Shown here: positions 1-12,275 of the stretch, one piece after another
How the letters are laid out: every line of letters begins with the position of its first letter
Numbering within the stretch: position 1 is the stretch's first letter
Assembly (NCBI GenBank): GCA_009760855.2
Contig: WPIO01000084.1
Location: 1,515,001 to 1,579,000 of the forward strand
Source of the DNA: Cristatella mucedo
Lineage: Eukaryota; Bryozoa; Phylactolaemata; Cristatellidae
Direction: 5' to 3'
Length of the DNA: 64,000 nt
The notes under the pieces: generated by a model
Databases searched by the model: none
What the model saw: only the letters and a program-made list of their open reading frames with translations
What the model was told of the DNA's origin: nothing
Made by a program: the position numbers and the translations under genes

Positions 1-625
1 AAAGTGTGCTGCCTTTCATGTGCGGATCTCAGAAATACATGCAGCACGAGAGTTGAGAGAATTCGGCATCTTGGAGGGCTTGGAGGGATCAAAGAAAAGG
101 CACGACTGAGGGTCATCAGTATGGAGGTGAAAGCCTAGATTGTGCCTGGCAGTCATATCGGCAAGAGGGAGAGTATAAACCGTAAAAATAAACGGACCAA
201 GCACAGAGCCCTGAGGTACACCGTACTTCAGTGATTCCTCGGAGGATCTTTGTCAGTTCACATCAATGCTATGGAGTCTCCCACTGAGATAGGACACGGA
301 CCATTGTAGTGCTGTGCCAGTGACGCCCAGGTGAGATGAGAGGCGCTCGAGAAAGATTTGGTGATCAACAGTAGCATCAGAAGCTGCCGAAAGATCAAGC
401 AAAATGAGCAGAAAGACTACCTAAGTCTGCATTCTTCAGAAGGTCGTTATACACTCTAAGCAATGCTGACTCGGTGAAGTGATTAGCTCTAAAATCAGGC
501 CGAAACTTCCTAGCAAGGTTTGAAGTTTCAATATAAGAGCAGCTGATCTCCCACAACTTGTTCCAGTGTCTTTGAAGAAACGGTAGAAGGGAGACTGGGC
601 GAGAGTTGCTCAAATTCTACTGGTA
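1..625 (-). mobile_element. LINE reverse transcriptase fragment (L2/CR1-like)
   Basis: Read on the minus strand, this stretch encodes pieces of a non-LTR retrotransposon reverse transcriptase. The segment at 395-613 has a RPVSLLPFL block followed by a fingers motif FRANHFTESALLRVYNDLL. The segment at 16-204 has LGPFIFTVYTLPLADM followed by HTDD where the catalytic YADD box should be. Stops and frame changes separate the blocks, so the copy is dead. The blocks follow the order usual for L2/CR1/Rex1-type elements. The element is cut by the left edge of the window. Confidence 0.75.
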
Positions 626-1885
626 TAGTGTTGTTTTCCTGAGTTGGGTGGTGGGGGAACTACGTCCTTTTGATGACAGAACAGAGGCGGAGTTTTGCAG
701 CAGCCGCAGACGATTAAAGGATCAGTATTTTCAGGAGTGGTGCTTAAACATACAGCGTGGAGCATGAAAGCAACAGCGAGCAAATGACAGCAAATGGAGC
801 TTACTTTATACTGTGAATATGGCGAAGCTTTTATTCTTTGACGGGTTCTTGGCACGGTCTCCCCAAGATGGCTGCTCTGCCTTCTGTTCCACGTCCACAA
901 CGGACGAGTTCCCCAAATGCTGTGGATTCTTAGGCACACGCAAGCTGCTGCTTAACATGGGTTCTACGCATTTGACTAACCGACTTATTCACCGACTTGG
1001 CATTACAAAAATAAAAGGCAAAAACCACCTGCTCCTCAGAGCATTTGCCCTGTCCGTGTATACTGTTCTTTCTTCACGTGTTCATGTTTAAAGGCTATTA
1101 TCACGGATTAGTTTACATGCTTTTTTCGGCTGACGTGAAGTGCTTTGAAAGCGACTTAGTTATCTTAGGGTGCCATAGATTTTATGATCGTTCTTACTAT
1201 TAAAGCTGCAATCTGTACTTGAGGTTTTATCAGAGCCATACAAATCCTGCTTAAGGTTTTGACACGCATGTATTTTCACATTCTTATATTCATCCTGGGT
1301 GGGACTCACAGAGTATCCTCTGCACCCGTGGTTAGGCTAGCAAGCTTCTGATACTACTCCTGCGACTGTTGCTACGATGTTAGCCCATACGGTACTTTAC
1401 GAACGGCATGAAATGGCAGCTGCTTCGAGCTTAAAGAGGTTGGGTGGCTGCATGAAATAAACTGGGTAGCACAAAGCACCAAAGCTAATGGCCAACTCTT
1501 CGCCGGCCTTTCTAATGATTCGCCGAGGCAGCTATTTTCTTCTTCTTCACACCGTAGACAGCGAGCAATATTTGCAATCGCCTTTTGCATTGGATGCTAT
1601 GTAGCGCAGTGATTGTCATTGGGTGCTATGCAGCTCAGTGATTATCGTTGCACATTGGATGTACTACCGTTTGAAGTTCACTCTTCCAGTCAATCGCAGC
1701 CCAGCCCGGTTCTTCTATACTATGATCCTCACCCCGAATGGTATCGTTAAAACGCTGTCTCGCATCCTGACGGATACGATACAGCCTGACAAGTAGGGTA
1801 GCGACGGCCAAAAACGGGGCGAACGCCGCTTCGCCGCTGAGAGAAAAGAATTTGAGAGCAGCAAAGAGAAGAGCGAAAAGCTCCA
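626..1885. other. Intergenic, no gene seen
   Basis: Unremarkable mid-GC sequence with only short frames on either strand. I see no exon with coding character bounded by splice sites and no recognisable repeat before the CTG array. Confidence 0.4.
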
Positions 1886-2853
<968 letters not shown>

Positions 2854-3002
2854 GTTCTTTCCTTTCGTTGATTGTTGCTCACCTAGCATTATGCACGTGG
2901 CCACGACTGACGAAAGCTGCCTGAGCAGAAATAATGCACAGCTGGACAGGTGTGCACGTGTGCACATGGGCCTAGCACGAAGGCCACGGTAGTGTATTTA
3001 CG

Positions 3003-3006
<4 letters not shown>

Positions 3007-3068
<62 letters not shown>
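3007..3068. repeat. CT/GA microsatellite
   Basis: An uninterrupted run of CT dinucleotides, about 31 units. The Ser-Leu and Arg-Glu frames through it are repeat artefacts. Confidence 0.95.
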
Positions 3069-3070
<2 letters not shown>

Positions 3071-3793
3071 CCTCCCCCAGATGCTCGTTTGCGTGCTTCT
3101 AAAAAAGCCCTCACCAGATTGACATCGTATCCATCCTGCAGCTGCTGGCTTCTCCAGCACCCGAGCCTTGGCCCCCTCAAAGAGGCCAGCGATCTCATCG
3201 CTCCGGCTTGCTATCCCTGTCTAAGGTGTAGATTGCACGAGCCGATACTGGTCCCAGGTCACCGCCGCCGTCAGCTCTTGCCTGAGTCTCGCTCAGCTGC
3301 AGCAGCTGCCCGTGGGTGAGCCATGGTTACAGCAGGCTGTCAATGCAAAGCTACCCGGCATGAGGCACACATTTTCTATCTACCGAGACGTCCACTCACG
3401 TGCACACATGGGAATGAATATGAAAACCAACTGCCTCAAAGGACTCCATTAGTCAACCTGTGGCACACAGTCAAACCATACTATGGAGAAGTACAAGGGT
3501 CGACAGGGCACATCAGAGGGGCAGGGGCGGGCTTCCAGATCACGGCAGCACATTCGATGCTGATGTTCTGGTATGGCACAGCAGTAGATCACGGGGGCAG
3601 TATATCGTATGCTTCACTAGTCAAGAAATGTCAGGGTCAGGTATTCTCACTGACCGAGTACCCTCAGAATGTACAGCTATTAGCAAGGATCTGCGCGAAC
3701 AGGGTCTTTGTAACGACATACTCTTAGTAGGACAACCATGCACACACCTGCATTCAGACAGGTTACACTATCTGCAAATGTTCCACATCTCAT

Positions 3794-3795
<2 letters not shown>
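3069..3795. other. Intergen between microsatellites, no gene assigned
   Basis: Open frames of moderate length exist on the + strand (3323-3727), but they run into the next CT repeat and show no recognisable domain or splice structure. I see nothing else here. Confidence 0.35.

Positions 3796-3871
<76 letters not shown>
3796..3871. repeat. CT/GA microsatellite
   Basis: A pure CT dinucleotide run of about 38 units. Confidence 0.95.
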
Positions 3872-3872
<1 letters not shown>

Positions 3873-4399
3873 ATAACCCACTGTGGGCTTTAACTGGCAC
3901 AATGAGAACTTTAGTCTCACTGTTATATTAAAGCAGTCTCTAGTTATAGCAATAAAGCTACCTGAATTCAGACCAACTTTTGCAGGACCAACTCTAGCTA
4001 GCTATCTCTGATGCTCATGGTGCTCTTTAGCGATCTTTGTCCACATACCTTCTATGATCTTTGCCCAAATACCTTTGATGATCTTGTTCGCTAATGAAAT
4101 ATTCGTACAAAGTTAGCTCACGTAAATGCAGCTTAAGAAACAGCAACTTCCTTGTGATAACATGTTGATAAAAAACTGCTGTGAATCATTAAAAGAGAAC
4201 TACATCTTTTTGAAGATGCTTTACATTTACATTTACCGAAAAGGAAGCATATAATTAGTTATTGATCACGTGCACTTGCACGGCTTCAGCACTCATTAGC
4301 ACACGGTGGAAAGTGCACGCAAATGAAGCCAATGCTATGAGGAACAGGCTGGTTATTAGCTTCTTTTTTTAATGCTGTCGAGTAGGGGTTGTCGTGGCG

Positions 4400-4725
4400 T
4401 CAGTCGAGAGTATGTTCCTGTCTTTGGGAGCATACGAACTGAAGCTGCTTTCTCCAGAGTATATGAGGTTAGTTAGAGGCAGAGCTAAATGACTTGAGTC
4501 TGAAGAGTACGATGCGAAGCTTGATGGGGCAGTGCATCTGATAGTACATAGGCCAAAGCAAAAGAATAAAGTGATCTCTAAACGTGAGTGACAAATCCTG
4601 CAAGTCGACGCTTGGTGGGAAGCAAGCGCAGGTCGGTGACAGCTGCTGTAGCATGCTAGTTAAGGCATTAGCTGTTAGGCCTTGAGTAGCCAAGCGTTTC
4701 ATGGCTGAACAGTTGCTTTGGAGCT
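4400..4725 (-). mobile_element. Degenerate LINE family 1, reverse transcriptase C-terminus
   Basis: The minus-strand frame contains LQDLSLTFRDHFILLLWPMY. It aligns by eye with the FKVLSLTFRSLHS block of the better copies at 16.7 and 61.1 kb, and the more distal region around LKS also matches. Many substitutions mark it as an old insertion. Confidence 0.6.
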
Positions 4726-5371
4726 CAATGCTGTGTAGCTGTATAGCGAAGCTCTGTTTAGATTCGGCTGTCAAAAAGTAAACCCAAGCGGACATAAAGC
4801 CTGCAGTGCGCAGTGCAGTTCAAAGCTGCCGGTAGCTGCTCTGCACACTGGCTTAGCTCAAGCGATCGACCTCGGTAACGAACGCTAGGAAAAGAGCCGA
4901 GCATGCAAAAAACTTCGAGGGGCCACATGGCATGGTGGACACTGAATTGCATGCCAGGCGTGGACAGGCCGGACCGGGCCATGCCTGCAACGCGGCATGG
5001 AATCATCAATCCCGGCCAGACGGCTCGGCCTCGTCCCAGCAGCACGGGCTGTCGGGCGGGCCTGGACCAGTGCCCCTCCCCGCGTTTGAAGGACAGACAA
5101 ACAGACAGACAGGCGCTCGTGCGACCACCTCACTCCTCCACCACGGGAGACCGAAGTACAACTGCTGCTAGCTGCTGTCTTGGGCCACCGCATCCTCGAC
5201 ACCATCGTACCGGCCTGGATGAGCGTGCAGCTGCTTGCGGCGAAGTCGCACGGAAGCTTCCCAGCTTCCCACTCGCGGGAGAGACCCCGTGCCGACTCCC
5301 ACTTCCAACTTCTACGACCGCCTTCTTGGCTCTGACAGCTTAAATTCAAGCGGCCCAAACTGTGTGACACA

Positions 5372-5382
5372 TTCTCTCTCTC

Positions 5383-5453
<71 letters not shown>
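5372..5453. repeat. CT/GA microsatellite with two CG interruptions
   Basis: CT dinucleotide repeat with two CTCGCT interruptions. Confidence 0.95.
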
Positions 5454-5624
5454 GAGTGCATTGATCGATCGAGTGTGCCCGCTCCTGCCCAATGCAGTGT
5501 CCAAGGGCAGGCCGGTGCAGCAAGTGGCAGCAGCAGCATCTGCTGCTCCCAAACAGGGGGACAGTCGTCCCTAACGGCACATGCAGGCTACCATTCCATC
5601 TTCAGCCCCAACGCAAGGATTGTA

Positions 5625-5755
5625 CACTATGGCGCCCTAAGAGAACTTGATCACTATTCAGGCGCTTCACATTTGCCTCGGGGCTCGAGCCCATGACTTC
5701 ATCTAGACCTTGGTCGGGGCGAGCACCTTACCCACTGGACCAAACCAGCTCGGCA
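5625..5755 (-). mobile_element. SINE-A copy (tRNA head, LINE-like tail)
   Basis: On the minus strand a tRNA-like head carries an A-box region (GGTAAGGTGCTCGCCCCGAC) and a B box at GGGCTCGAGCCC. It is followed by the tail GAAGCGCCTGAATAGTGATC...GGGCGC. This matches the copies at 10.8, 14.3, 36.0 and 47.7 kb. Confidence 0.8.
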
Positions 5756-5759
5756 ACAA

Positions 5760-6445
5760 CTGAATTGGATGAAAATGTCAAACTATCCACGATTGCATCA
5801 ACTTTGCAGCTGCTGAAGCTGTAGGTCAGCGACAAAGTGCTAGCACTCACTTCAGGATGCAGTCGTGGGTTTGAGCCAATCAGCAGGCAGGTCTCTGTTG
5901 GTCACTGCAAGCGCAAAGTGATGAGTGCTAAAGTTCTTTTGCAGCTATATGCACTCACCTGCAATACAGCTGCACAAGAGCCTTAGCACTCATCATTTCT
6001 TCTGCTCGTCAATCGATAGACCAGCAGCCAGCGTAGCAGCTCAGCATCCAGGCAGAGAGAAAGCTCCCAGCAATAGGAACGATGCAGTAGTCCGCGTCCA
6101 TAGTGAAGTGGCCCTATCGTCGGATAATGATGACAAAAGTCGTCACTATATACAACGCAATAATATTCATAATATTAACAAATAACAATCGTCTATACAG
6201 TGTCCTAAGAGAGCCACGTGTCTTGTTTTGTAGGCACTTCAAGTAGCTCGGAAAGGAAGCATGTCAGGCAGCTGCAGCACTCAAAGCAGCTCATAAAGGT
6301 AGGCTCCCAAGGACGGAGCTGACGCTGTGAGGCTGACTAGCGACTGAGTGCTGCTAGCTTTGCTTTGCTTTACACGATGACAAGTCGGAGTCGGATGTCG
6401 CGATGTCAGTCAGTCGATAGAGAGAGTACCAGACTTTAGATGCAG
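5760..6445. other. Intergenic, no gene seen
   Basis: AT/GC-mixed sequence without a recognisable exon or repeat family. Confidence 0.3.
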
Positions 6446-6475
6446 GGGCACTGAAGGGCACTGAAGGGCACTGAA
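6446..6475. repeat. Three tandem 10-bp units
   Basis: The unit GGGCACTGAA occurs three times head to tail. Confidence 0.85.
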
Positions 6476-6675
6476 GTGCTCTCACCTCTAGCCTCATGTA
6501 AAGTATCCCATGAGGCTACAGGTATAGCTAATCGGGTCAAAAGAGGCCGGTTAAGTAAGTACTCATACGAGTCTTACCTCGAGCGAGCGAGTGAACAAGT
6601 CGACGTGGCGGCAACTGGCAGGAAGTCGGTGTGCTTCGTGCCTGCATAGCATTTTCGGATTGTGTGTTTGTGAGA

Positions 6676-6677
<2 letters not shown>

Positions 6678-6743
<66 letters not shown>
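6678..6743. repeat. GA/CT microsatellite
   Basis: GA dinucleotide run of about 33 units. Confidence 0.95.
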
Positions 6744-6747
<4 letters not shown>

Positions 6748-6929
6748 CTGTGACACGCCCACCTACCGAGTTCTGCAACACCTTCGAGCGGCTCTATTGA
6801 ACGGGCAGACACGTGACCTGCGAAGAGAGACTCGCGTACGTCCACATTGCAAGTCGCAGATGCTCGTGGACTAGCTCGGCTGCCGAAGCCCCACTCCAGC
6901 GAAAGTCCGAGCTACTTGTGCTGCCTCGA

Positions 6930-7130
6930 CTGCCAGCTCTCAGTCAGTCAGTCAGTCAGATTTCCTCCTCGAGCCGCGGCAGCTCAGCTCTCACTTCGCT
7001 GCGTGAGATGAAGTCTGTCTGTTAGCTACGGCGTACACACCGAAAGCTGCTAAGGCTTTGAGTGATATGTAGAAAACTCTCAAGCCTAACACCCACCTAG
7101 TCTTTGAGCTACAGACTAAAGTAAGCAGGC
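6930..7130 (+). mobile_element. LINE family 2, 3' tail fragment
   Basis: The stretch with TGAGATGAAGTCTGTCTGTT, an ACCGAAAGCTGCTAAGGCTT block and CCACCTAGTCTTTGAG matches the 3' non-coding end of the longer family 2 copy that follows at 7395-7935. It also matches the tails at 29.5 and 40.8 kb. Confidence 0.55.
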
Positions 7131-7394
7131 AGGCATGCTTCCTTTCGGCCTACGCTAAGTGCCGGGAAGAAATGTAATTCATTAACGGCGTGATAACAAT
7201 TTAAAGTTATGCTGTATTATTATCGTTGTCACTGCAGCTGCAGTGCCTGAACAGACCGGAAGCACGTGATCACTTCTGTGTTTGGCAAACCCATCCCTAC
7301 TGGTCCCTATTAGGTAGGATTAGGAGGATTTGGTGGGCTAGAACCTTGCAGGAAGCATCTTTCTTTTGGAAGCATCAGACTTTGCACTAAGTTG

Positions 7395-7935
7395 ACAGTA
7401 AGACAGCTGACAGTTTTCGGTTGATCGACGGATACAGAGAAACGTTCTTATCCTGATCCACGAGGGCAAGGCCACATCTTGGCTTCTCCATACAGCTAGC
7501 TGAACTGCTGCACCAGTTTCAGCCTCTTCGTGCCCCCATGCCCTGTATGGACACTAAAATAGCTGCTCCATTCTTCCGCTTAAAGAACGCTGGCGACGGA
7601 AGCTTTTGCTCTGCAGGTCCTAGACCATGGAACTCGCTTCCACAATTCTTAAGAAACGACAACTGCTCTCCTGCCGCCGACTATCGCTCATCCTTCTCAT
7701 CCTTCTCAGCGGTCCTGAGCTGCTACTTCCACGCTACTCACTACCTCGACTGCTCTCCTGACTCAGCTATGCTTCCACTTTGTCTTTGTTGCCTGAGATG
7801 TGAAGTCTGTTGGCTATCCAATGGGTACCGAAAGCCGCTTAGGCTGTGAGTGCGCTATACACAACTCTCCTGCGTAACGCCCACATAGTCTTTGAGGCTT
7901 TGTGGAGTTACAGACGGAGGTACATACGAGGCTAC
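7395..7935 (+). mobile_element. LINE family 2, reverse transcriptase C-terminus and 3' end
   Basis: Coding traces read LAELLHQFQPL, then FFRLKNAGDGSFCSAGPRPW and NSLPQFLR, the usual end of an L2/CR1-like ORF2. A 3' UTR ending in CATAGTCTTTGAGG...TTACAGACGGAGGTACATAC follows. Frames are broken. Related copies lie at 29.4, 40.5 and 51.3 kb. Confidence 0.65.
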
Positions 7936-8660
7936 ATTTACAATAAGCTCAAACGCCACCTGGCAGGCGAGCTGCCTCGGTCGTAAGCACTACAGCAAAA
8001 TCCGTGCAGCCGATCGAAGCGGGCCGACTGCGGGACTGCCGGCCGACGAGTACGGCAGGCTGCGTGACCGCAAAATCGGCCGATCGGCAAGCCGGTCCAG
8101 CGCCATCGGGAGCTCCAGCGCTGGCGGCAGTAGCACAAACGATCGCTGGCTGGCGCGCACGGCCGATTCAGGCTCGGTACCGCCGCCTGTCGCATCCGGC
8201 GCGGCGCGGCGCGTATCGGCTGAACAGGAAATGATTCGCTCGCCCTCGAGCAGCGCCGCACCGCACCGAGCAGCTTAGCGCCTCGGTAGCGCAGCAGCGC
8301 ACAACAAAAGGCCAAAGTAGCCAACGAGCCGCAGACGACGACTCGGGAGCCGGCGCCTCGCACCGCGGGAAACCTAAGGCTTCAACGGACGGGCCGCTCC
8401 CGCATGAGAGGGCGGCGGGGGCGGCGCTGCACGGCTTATATCGCGCTCTGCTGCCGAGCGCAAGCGGTAAACACTTGCTCGCGCGAGGGCCGATCGCACG
8501 ACAGTGCGGGCCGTCGTCCGTAGCTGACGGGTCGGAGCAGTCGAACGAGCGAGCGAACGAACGCAGGCGCCGAGAGCGGCATCGGCGCGAACGCCTCGGC
8601 GGGTCGCGGGGGGGGGGGGCGCGGCCGCTCCCGCCGTCGCCGTGGTGGCGCTGCGTGAAA

Positions 8661-8725
8661 ACATCCGGTTGGCATTGCATCATTATCCTTTCGGCCTTAA
8701 AGCCGGCGTGTGTGTGAGTATATAT
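8661..8725 (+). promoter_or_regulatory. ChaC copy 1 promoter: ETS-like site, AARE, TATA box
   Basis: ACATCCGG at 8661-8668 fits an ETS core. ATTGCATCAT at 8674-8683 is a perfect match to the C/EBP-ATF amino-acid-response element known from CHOP-type promoters. TATATAT at 8719-8725 is a TATA box 74 bp before the start codon. The same three elements occur in the same order upstream of the second copy. By analogy with vertebrate CHAC1, an ATF4 target, I infer stress-inducible transcription. The transcription start should lie near 8750. Confidence 0.65.
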
Positions 8726-8798
8726 CGGCTGCGCGCGGCCGCCGTAGGCAGAATCTCTTCACTCTCGGCTGTGCCGCGAGCGGGGCGGACGCGACGAG

Positions 8799-9842
8799 AT
8801 GTTCATATTCGGCTACGGCTCTCTCATATGGAACCCGGGCTTCGCTTACGAAGCGAAGGTCGTGGGCTGCGTGCGCGGCTATTCGCGCCGCTTCTGGCAG
8901 GGCAGCGAGGAGCATCGCGGCGTGCCCGGCAAGGTAAAACCGAGCCGGCGCCGCCACGCGCGGCGCAGCCGGCGCTTCTCGGCCGCTCGCGGAAGCCGTA
9001 GTGCGCGCGGCGGCGGCCACCGCCGCCGCCGCTGCTGCCCGCGCCTGCGGCGGCCGCCGCCGCCGCGATTCCGCCTCGCGCGCTTCTGCTCCGCGCGTCA
9101 GCGCACGTCCGCTCGCTCCTCGTTGCAGCCTGGCCGCGTCGCTGTGCTCGTGCCGTCCGCGGATGCCGATGTAAGTGCGCACGCGCCCGCTCTGGCGAGC
9201 GGCGGCGAAGCGGCGTGCGACAGCTCGGCGGCGGCGGCCGGTCAACGCGCCCACTTTCGCTCGCCGTGCAGGAGGAGGTGTGGGGCGTGGCTTTCAAAGT
9301 GGCCAAGGAGAACGCCGACGAGGCGCTGCGCTACCTGAGCGCGCGCGAGAGCGGCTACGCGCTCTTGCCCGTAACACTCTACGCCGTCGGCGGTGGCCGC
9401 CGGCGCACGCTAGAGGTGAGCGTGTTCGTCGCTCTCAAAGACAGCCCTTCCTACCTTGGGCCAGCTCCCATCCAAGAGATCGCGAGAACTATCTACCAGT
9501 CCGAGGTAAGTCGGCTGGCTCGCGGCGGCGAGCATCGGCGGCGGCGAGGCCGCCGCCGATGCTCGCCTTCGGCCGGCACCACCGCGCACGCTAGTCGCAG
9601 CGGCGGCTGGCCGCGAGCTGCGGCGGCGGACACGCCACGCTCGTTCCGCCTGCCAGGGCAAGTGCGGCACGAACCTCGAGTACTTCGTGAAGCTGGTGGA
9701 ATCGCTGCGTGAGATCCTGCCGCGCGACGTCCTCGCCCGAGACCGGCACCTGGTCGAGCTGCAGCACGAGATCGGCAAGCTGTCCGCGGCGACGCGCCAG
9801 GAAGCGGCGACGATGGCGACCATGCTGGCGAGCGAGGAGTAG
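8799..9842 (+). CDS. ChaC-family gamma-glutamylcyclotransferase, copy 1 (four exons)
   Basis: Glutathione-specific gamma-glutamylcyclotransferase, which cleaves glutathione to 5-oxoproline and Cys-Gly in the cytosol. Exons are 8799-8933, 9129-9170, 9272-9505 and 9657-9842. All introns are GT-AG and phase 0 (195, 101 and 151 nt). The 198-aa product has the substrate-binding motif YGSL at residues 6-9, [16 protein letters not shown] ending exon 1, PGRVAVLV in exon 2, and the catalytic Glu at residue 85 (SARESGY). GPAP lies before the EIARTIY helix, and a [12 protein letters not shown] helix follows in exon 4. Length is close to animal CHAC2 (about 184 aa). The start has a purine at -3 and sits 74 bp downstream of a TATA box. 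I cannot say whether it is the CHAC1 or CHAC2 orthologue. No AATAAA is obvious close to the stop. Confidence 0.93.
9527..9567. repeat. Perfect 19-bp hairpin in intron 3 of ChaC copy 1
   Basis: Arms 9527-9545 and 9549-9567 are exact reverse complements around the 3-nt loop GAG. The stem is over 75% GC and lies inside the 151-nt intron. Confidence 0.9.
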
Positions 9843-9901
9843 CGCGGCCGCGGCGACGCGCGATGTCAGTCAGCCAGCCACTGCCAGAGGGTGCTCGGCC
9901 T

Positions 9902-9943
9902 CGGCGGCGGACGATCGGCCGCGCGGCCGATCGTCCGCCGCCG
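9902..9943. repeat. Perfect 42-bp palindrome downstream of ChaC copy 1
   Basis: The sequence is identical to its own reverse complement over 42 bp, centred between 9922 and 9923, about 60 bp after the stop codon. It probably lies in the 3' UTR. Confidence 0.92.
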
Positions 9944-10166
9944 CCGCGGCTCCAAGACAACTTGCCCTGGGCGGCGGCGGCGGCGACCGTTGAGTCGCCA
10001 CCGATGTTTTTCGCCGCCCGATCGCTCGCTCGCTCGCTCGCCCGTCGCTCGGGTCCTGATCGTCGCTGGACCGATAGACAGCCGCCGAGTTCTCGCTTCA
10101 CGACTCGGATCTTCGCGGCGGCGGCAAGGCGCTCAAAGTTTGGGCGTGACGGCGCCGTACGGAGCC

Positions 10167-10195
10167 GGCGCGCGCCCGGTTTCCGGGCGCGCGCC
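10167..10195. repeat. 13-bp perfect hairpin with TTT loop
   Basis: Arms 10167-10179 and 10183-10195 (GGCGCGCGCCCGG and its complement) flank a TTT loop. It lies about 330 bp after the ChaC stop. Confidence 0.88.
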
Positions 10196-10810
10196 TAAGC
10201 GCGGCCGCGGCGTCCGTTTTTCTCGGGCTCCCCTCGTCGTGCGCTATGCGGTTTCTCGAGCGGGACGCGCGAGCGGTGCCGCCCGACGGACGCCGGCGCC
10301 ATAATATTTATGCAGTCGGTAGCTAGGTGCCGCTGTCTGTTGTAAGACTGCGATTTGCGAACCTTTTGGTGCTGTCGCCCGCGTTCTAGCGCGGTGGCAT
10401 TCATTCCAATACAGGAGTCCGTTGGCCTAACGGGCCCGTACACTAGCCGCAGTGCAGTTCGCCACCGCTCACGTCGGCGAACCTCATTCAACAAACCACG
10501 TAGGCGACCGCACCGCTTCCTGATGATGTGGGTAGTTGGAGGGGGGAAGGAATTACCCACGAGTGATTACTAAACGGGTATCCGTAAATTACTTTCTATT
10601 TCGCCGCAGAGCTCTGCGATGCGCCCGGACTAGCGGCGTCTGCCCCGCGGTATTTCCATGTTGGGTTCGTTCGTATGTAAGATCAGTTGCTCAGTTGTTC
10701 AGTTGTTTTAGATGTGACGTCACTGTTGCTCAGTTAAAATGCGACAGTCTACGAGGTAATTTAGTGGACTTCCAAGTGCCTGGAAGTTACGCTCGTTTTA
10801 AATATAAAAA

Positions 10811-10953
10811 AATATAATTCATTTATATAGCGCCCCAAGAGAGCTTAATCTCTATTCACGCGCTTCACATGTGCCTCGGGGCTCGAGCCCACGACCTCAG
10901 TCAGACCTTGGTCGGGGCGAGCACCTTAACTACTAGACCAAACCAGCTCGCTT
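10811..10953 (-). mobile_element. SINE-A copy, well preserved
   Basis: On the minus strand, a head with GGTCTAGTAGTTAAGGTGC and the B box GGGCTCGAGCCC is followed by a tail with GCGCGTGAATAGAGATTAAG and CTTGGGGCGCTATATAAATG. It ends in AT-rich sequence. It is one of the two best full-length copies (see also 47683-47822). Confidence 0.85.
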
Positions 10954-11208
10954 TGAACTTAAATCTGCTCCTCGGGTACTGGAGAGACGCGGACGACGTT
11001 AAAAGCCGCCGCGGTTGCGAGCCGTTCATTTGCTTTTCTTTTACCCCAGGAACCGTTCGGGGCCAGCTCGCTCCTGTCTGCAATCAAAGCGTCCGACCTC
11101 AGGGTGGCGTTACAGAGCCTGAACACCTGGCCTGTGCGGTCGTGCCTCCAACCATACGCCGGGTATTCAGGCTCTCTACCTCCCACCTCTTTCTCTCTCT
11201 CTTCCTCG

Positions 11209-11392
<184 letters not shown>

Positions 11393-11574
11393 CATTCTCT
11401 TTATTCCCATCAGCCTTTTACTCCTCAACTGGCTGTCCGCCTCCGTTTCTCAATCATCCACTCTTGTCTCACGCACGCACACACACTTCACTATAGGCTG
11501 CAAAGAAAGCATATCGACTGCATGGGCTGAATGGTGAGATCAATGCGCACAGCGGCACCACGTCTCACCGCGTA

Positions 11575-11615
11575 GATGACTATTGAAGGCGCTATACAAA
11601 TATATCCTTATTCAC
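11575..11615 (+). mobile_element. SINE-A/LINE tail remnant
   Basis: GACTATTGAAGGCGCTATACAAATATATCC resembles the end of the SINE-A tail. No head is visible. Confidence 0.35.
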
Positions 11616-12187
11616 GAGCGCGTAGCAAAGGCTGCGAGGAATGCGGGGTTTCTAGCTTTTTGCTAAAGCAGTATCAAGTGAGAGGATGCGATATCAGTCG
11701 GTGGACGTTCTTTGGGCTTCAGGTGCATCGGAACTAAAGCCACAATAACTGTATGCGAGGATCAAATGACATAATAGCAAGACGCTCACTACAACTGCTG
11801 CTGCTGCTGCTGCTAGCTTTATACTCCTCGAAAACATTCTCAGACACAGTCACGGTTGGTTTTTGACGGTACCGTCCACTGAAGTGGGACTCCACTAGCC
11901 CTCGGCGACGGGCTCGTGTCGTGACGTCTCTCGCCGGCATCTCTCGTGCGCCACTCGCAGGGCAAGTCGCCGCAGCCGCGTGGCCCCGGCCCGGCGCAAT
12001 GTGATGTGGGTGCGGGTGCGGTACAGGATCGATAAGCGGAGGGGGACTCTCGCCCGCTCGAGCCTGCCGACAGGCGACGACTCGCAGTTCGCGTGAAGCA
12101 GCGTAGCGCGACGGCAGAGGATTTTAAGTAGCACGAAAAATACAATTCGTTTTTCAGACAATTTTGAGAACTCTTTCTGTATCCAGT

Positions 12188-12275
12188 AGTTCATACGAGC
12201 GTCAGGGCTCGAGCTCGCGACCTCACAGGTCAAAGGCAAGCGAGCACCTTACCCCTGGGTAAAAACCGGCAGGCT
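12188..12275 (-). mobile_element. SINE-A head fragment
   Basis: The minus strand has GGTAAGGTGCTCGCTTGCCTTT and a B box around GAGCTCGAGCCC, without the LINE-like tail. Confidence 0.5.

Larger units (their letters stand above)
7940..10330. other. CpG-rich island around the first ChaC gene
   Basis: GC content and CpG density rise sharply here and fall again after about 10330. The island covers the promoter, all four exons and the 3' flank of the ChaC gene at 8799-9842. This explains the many long spurious frames on both strands. Confidence 0.7.
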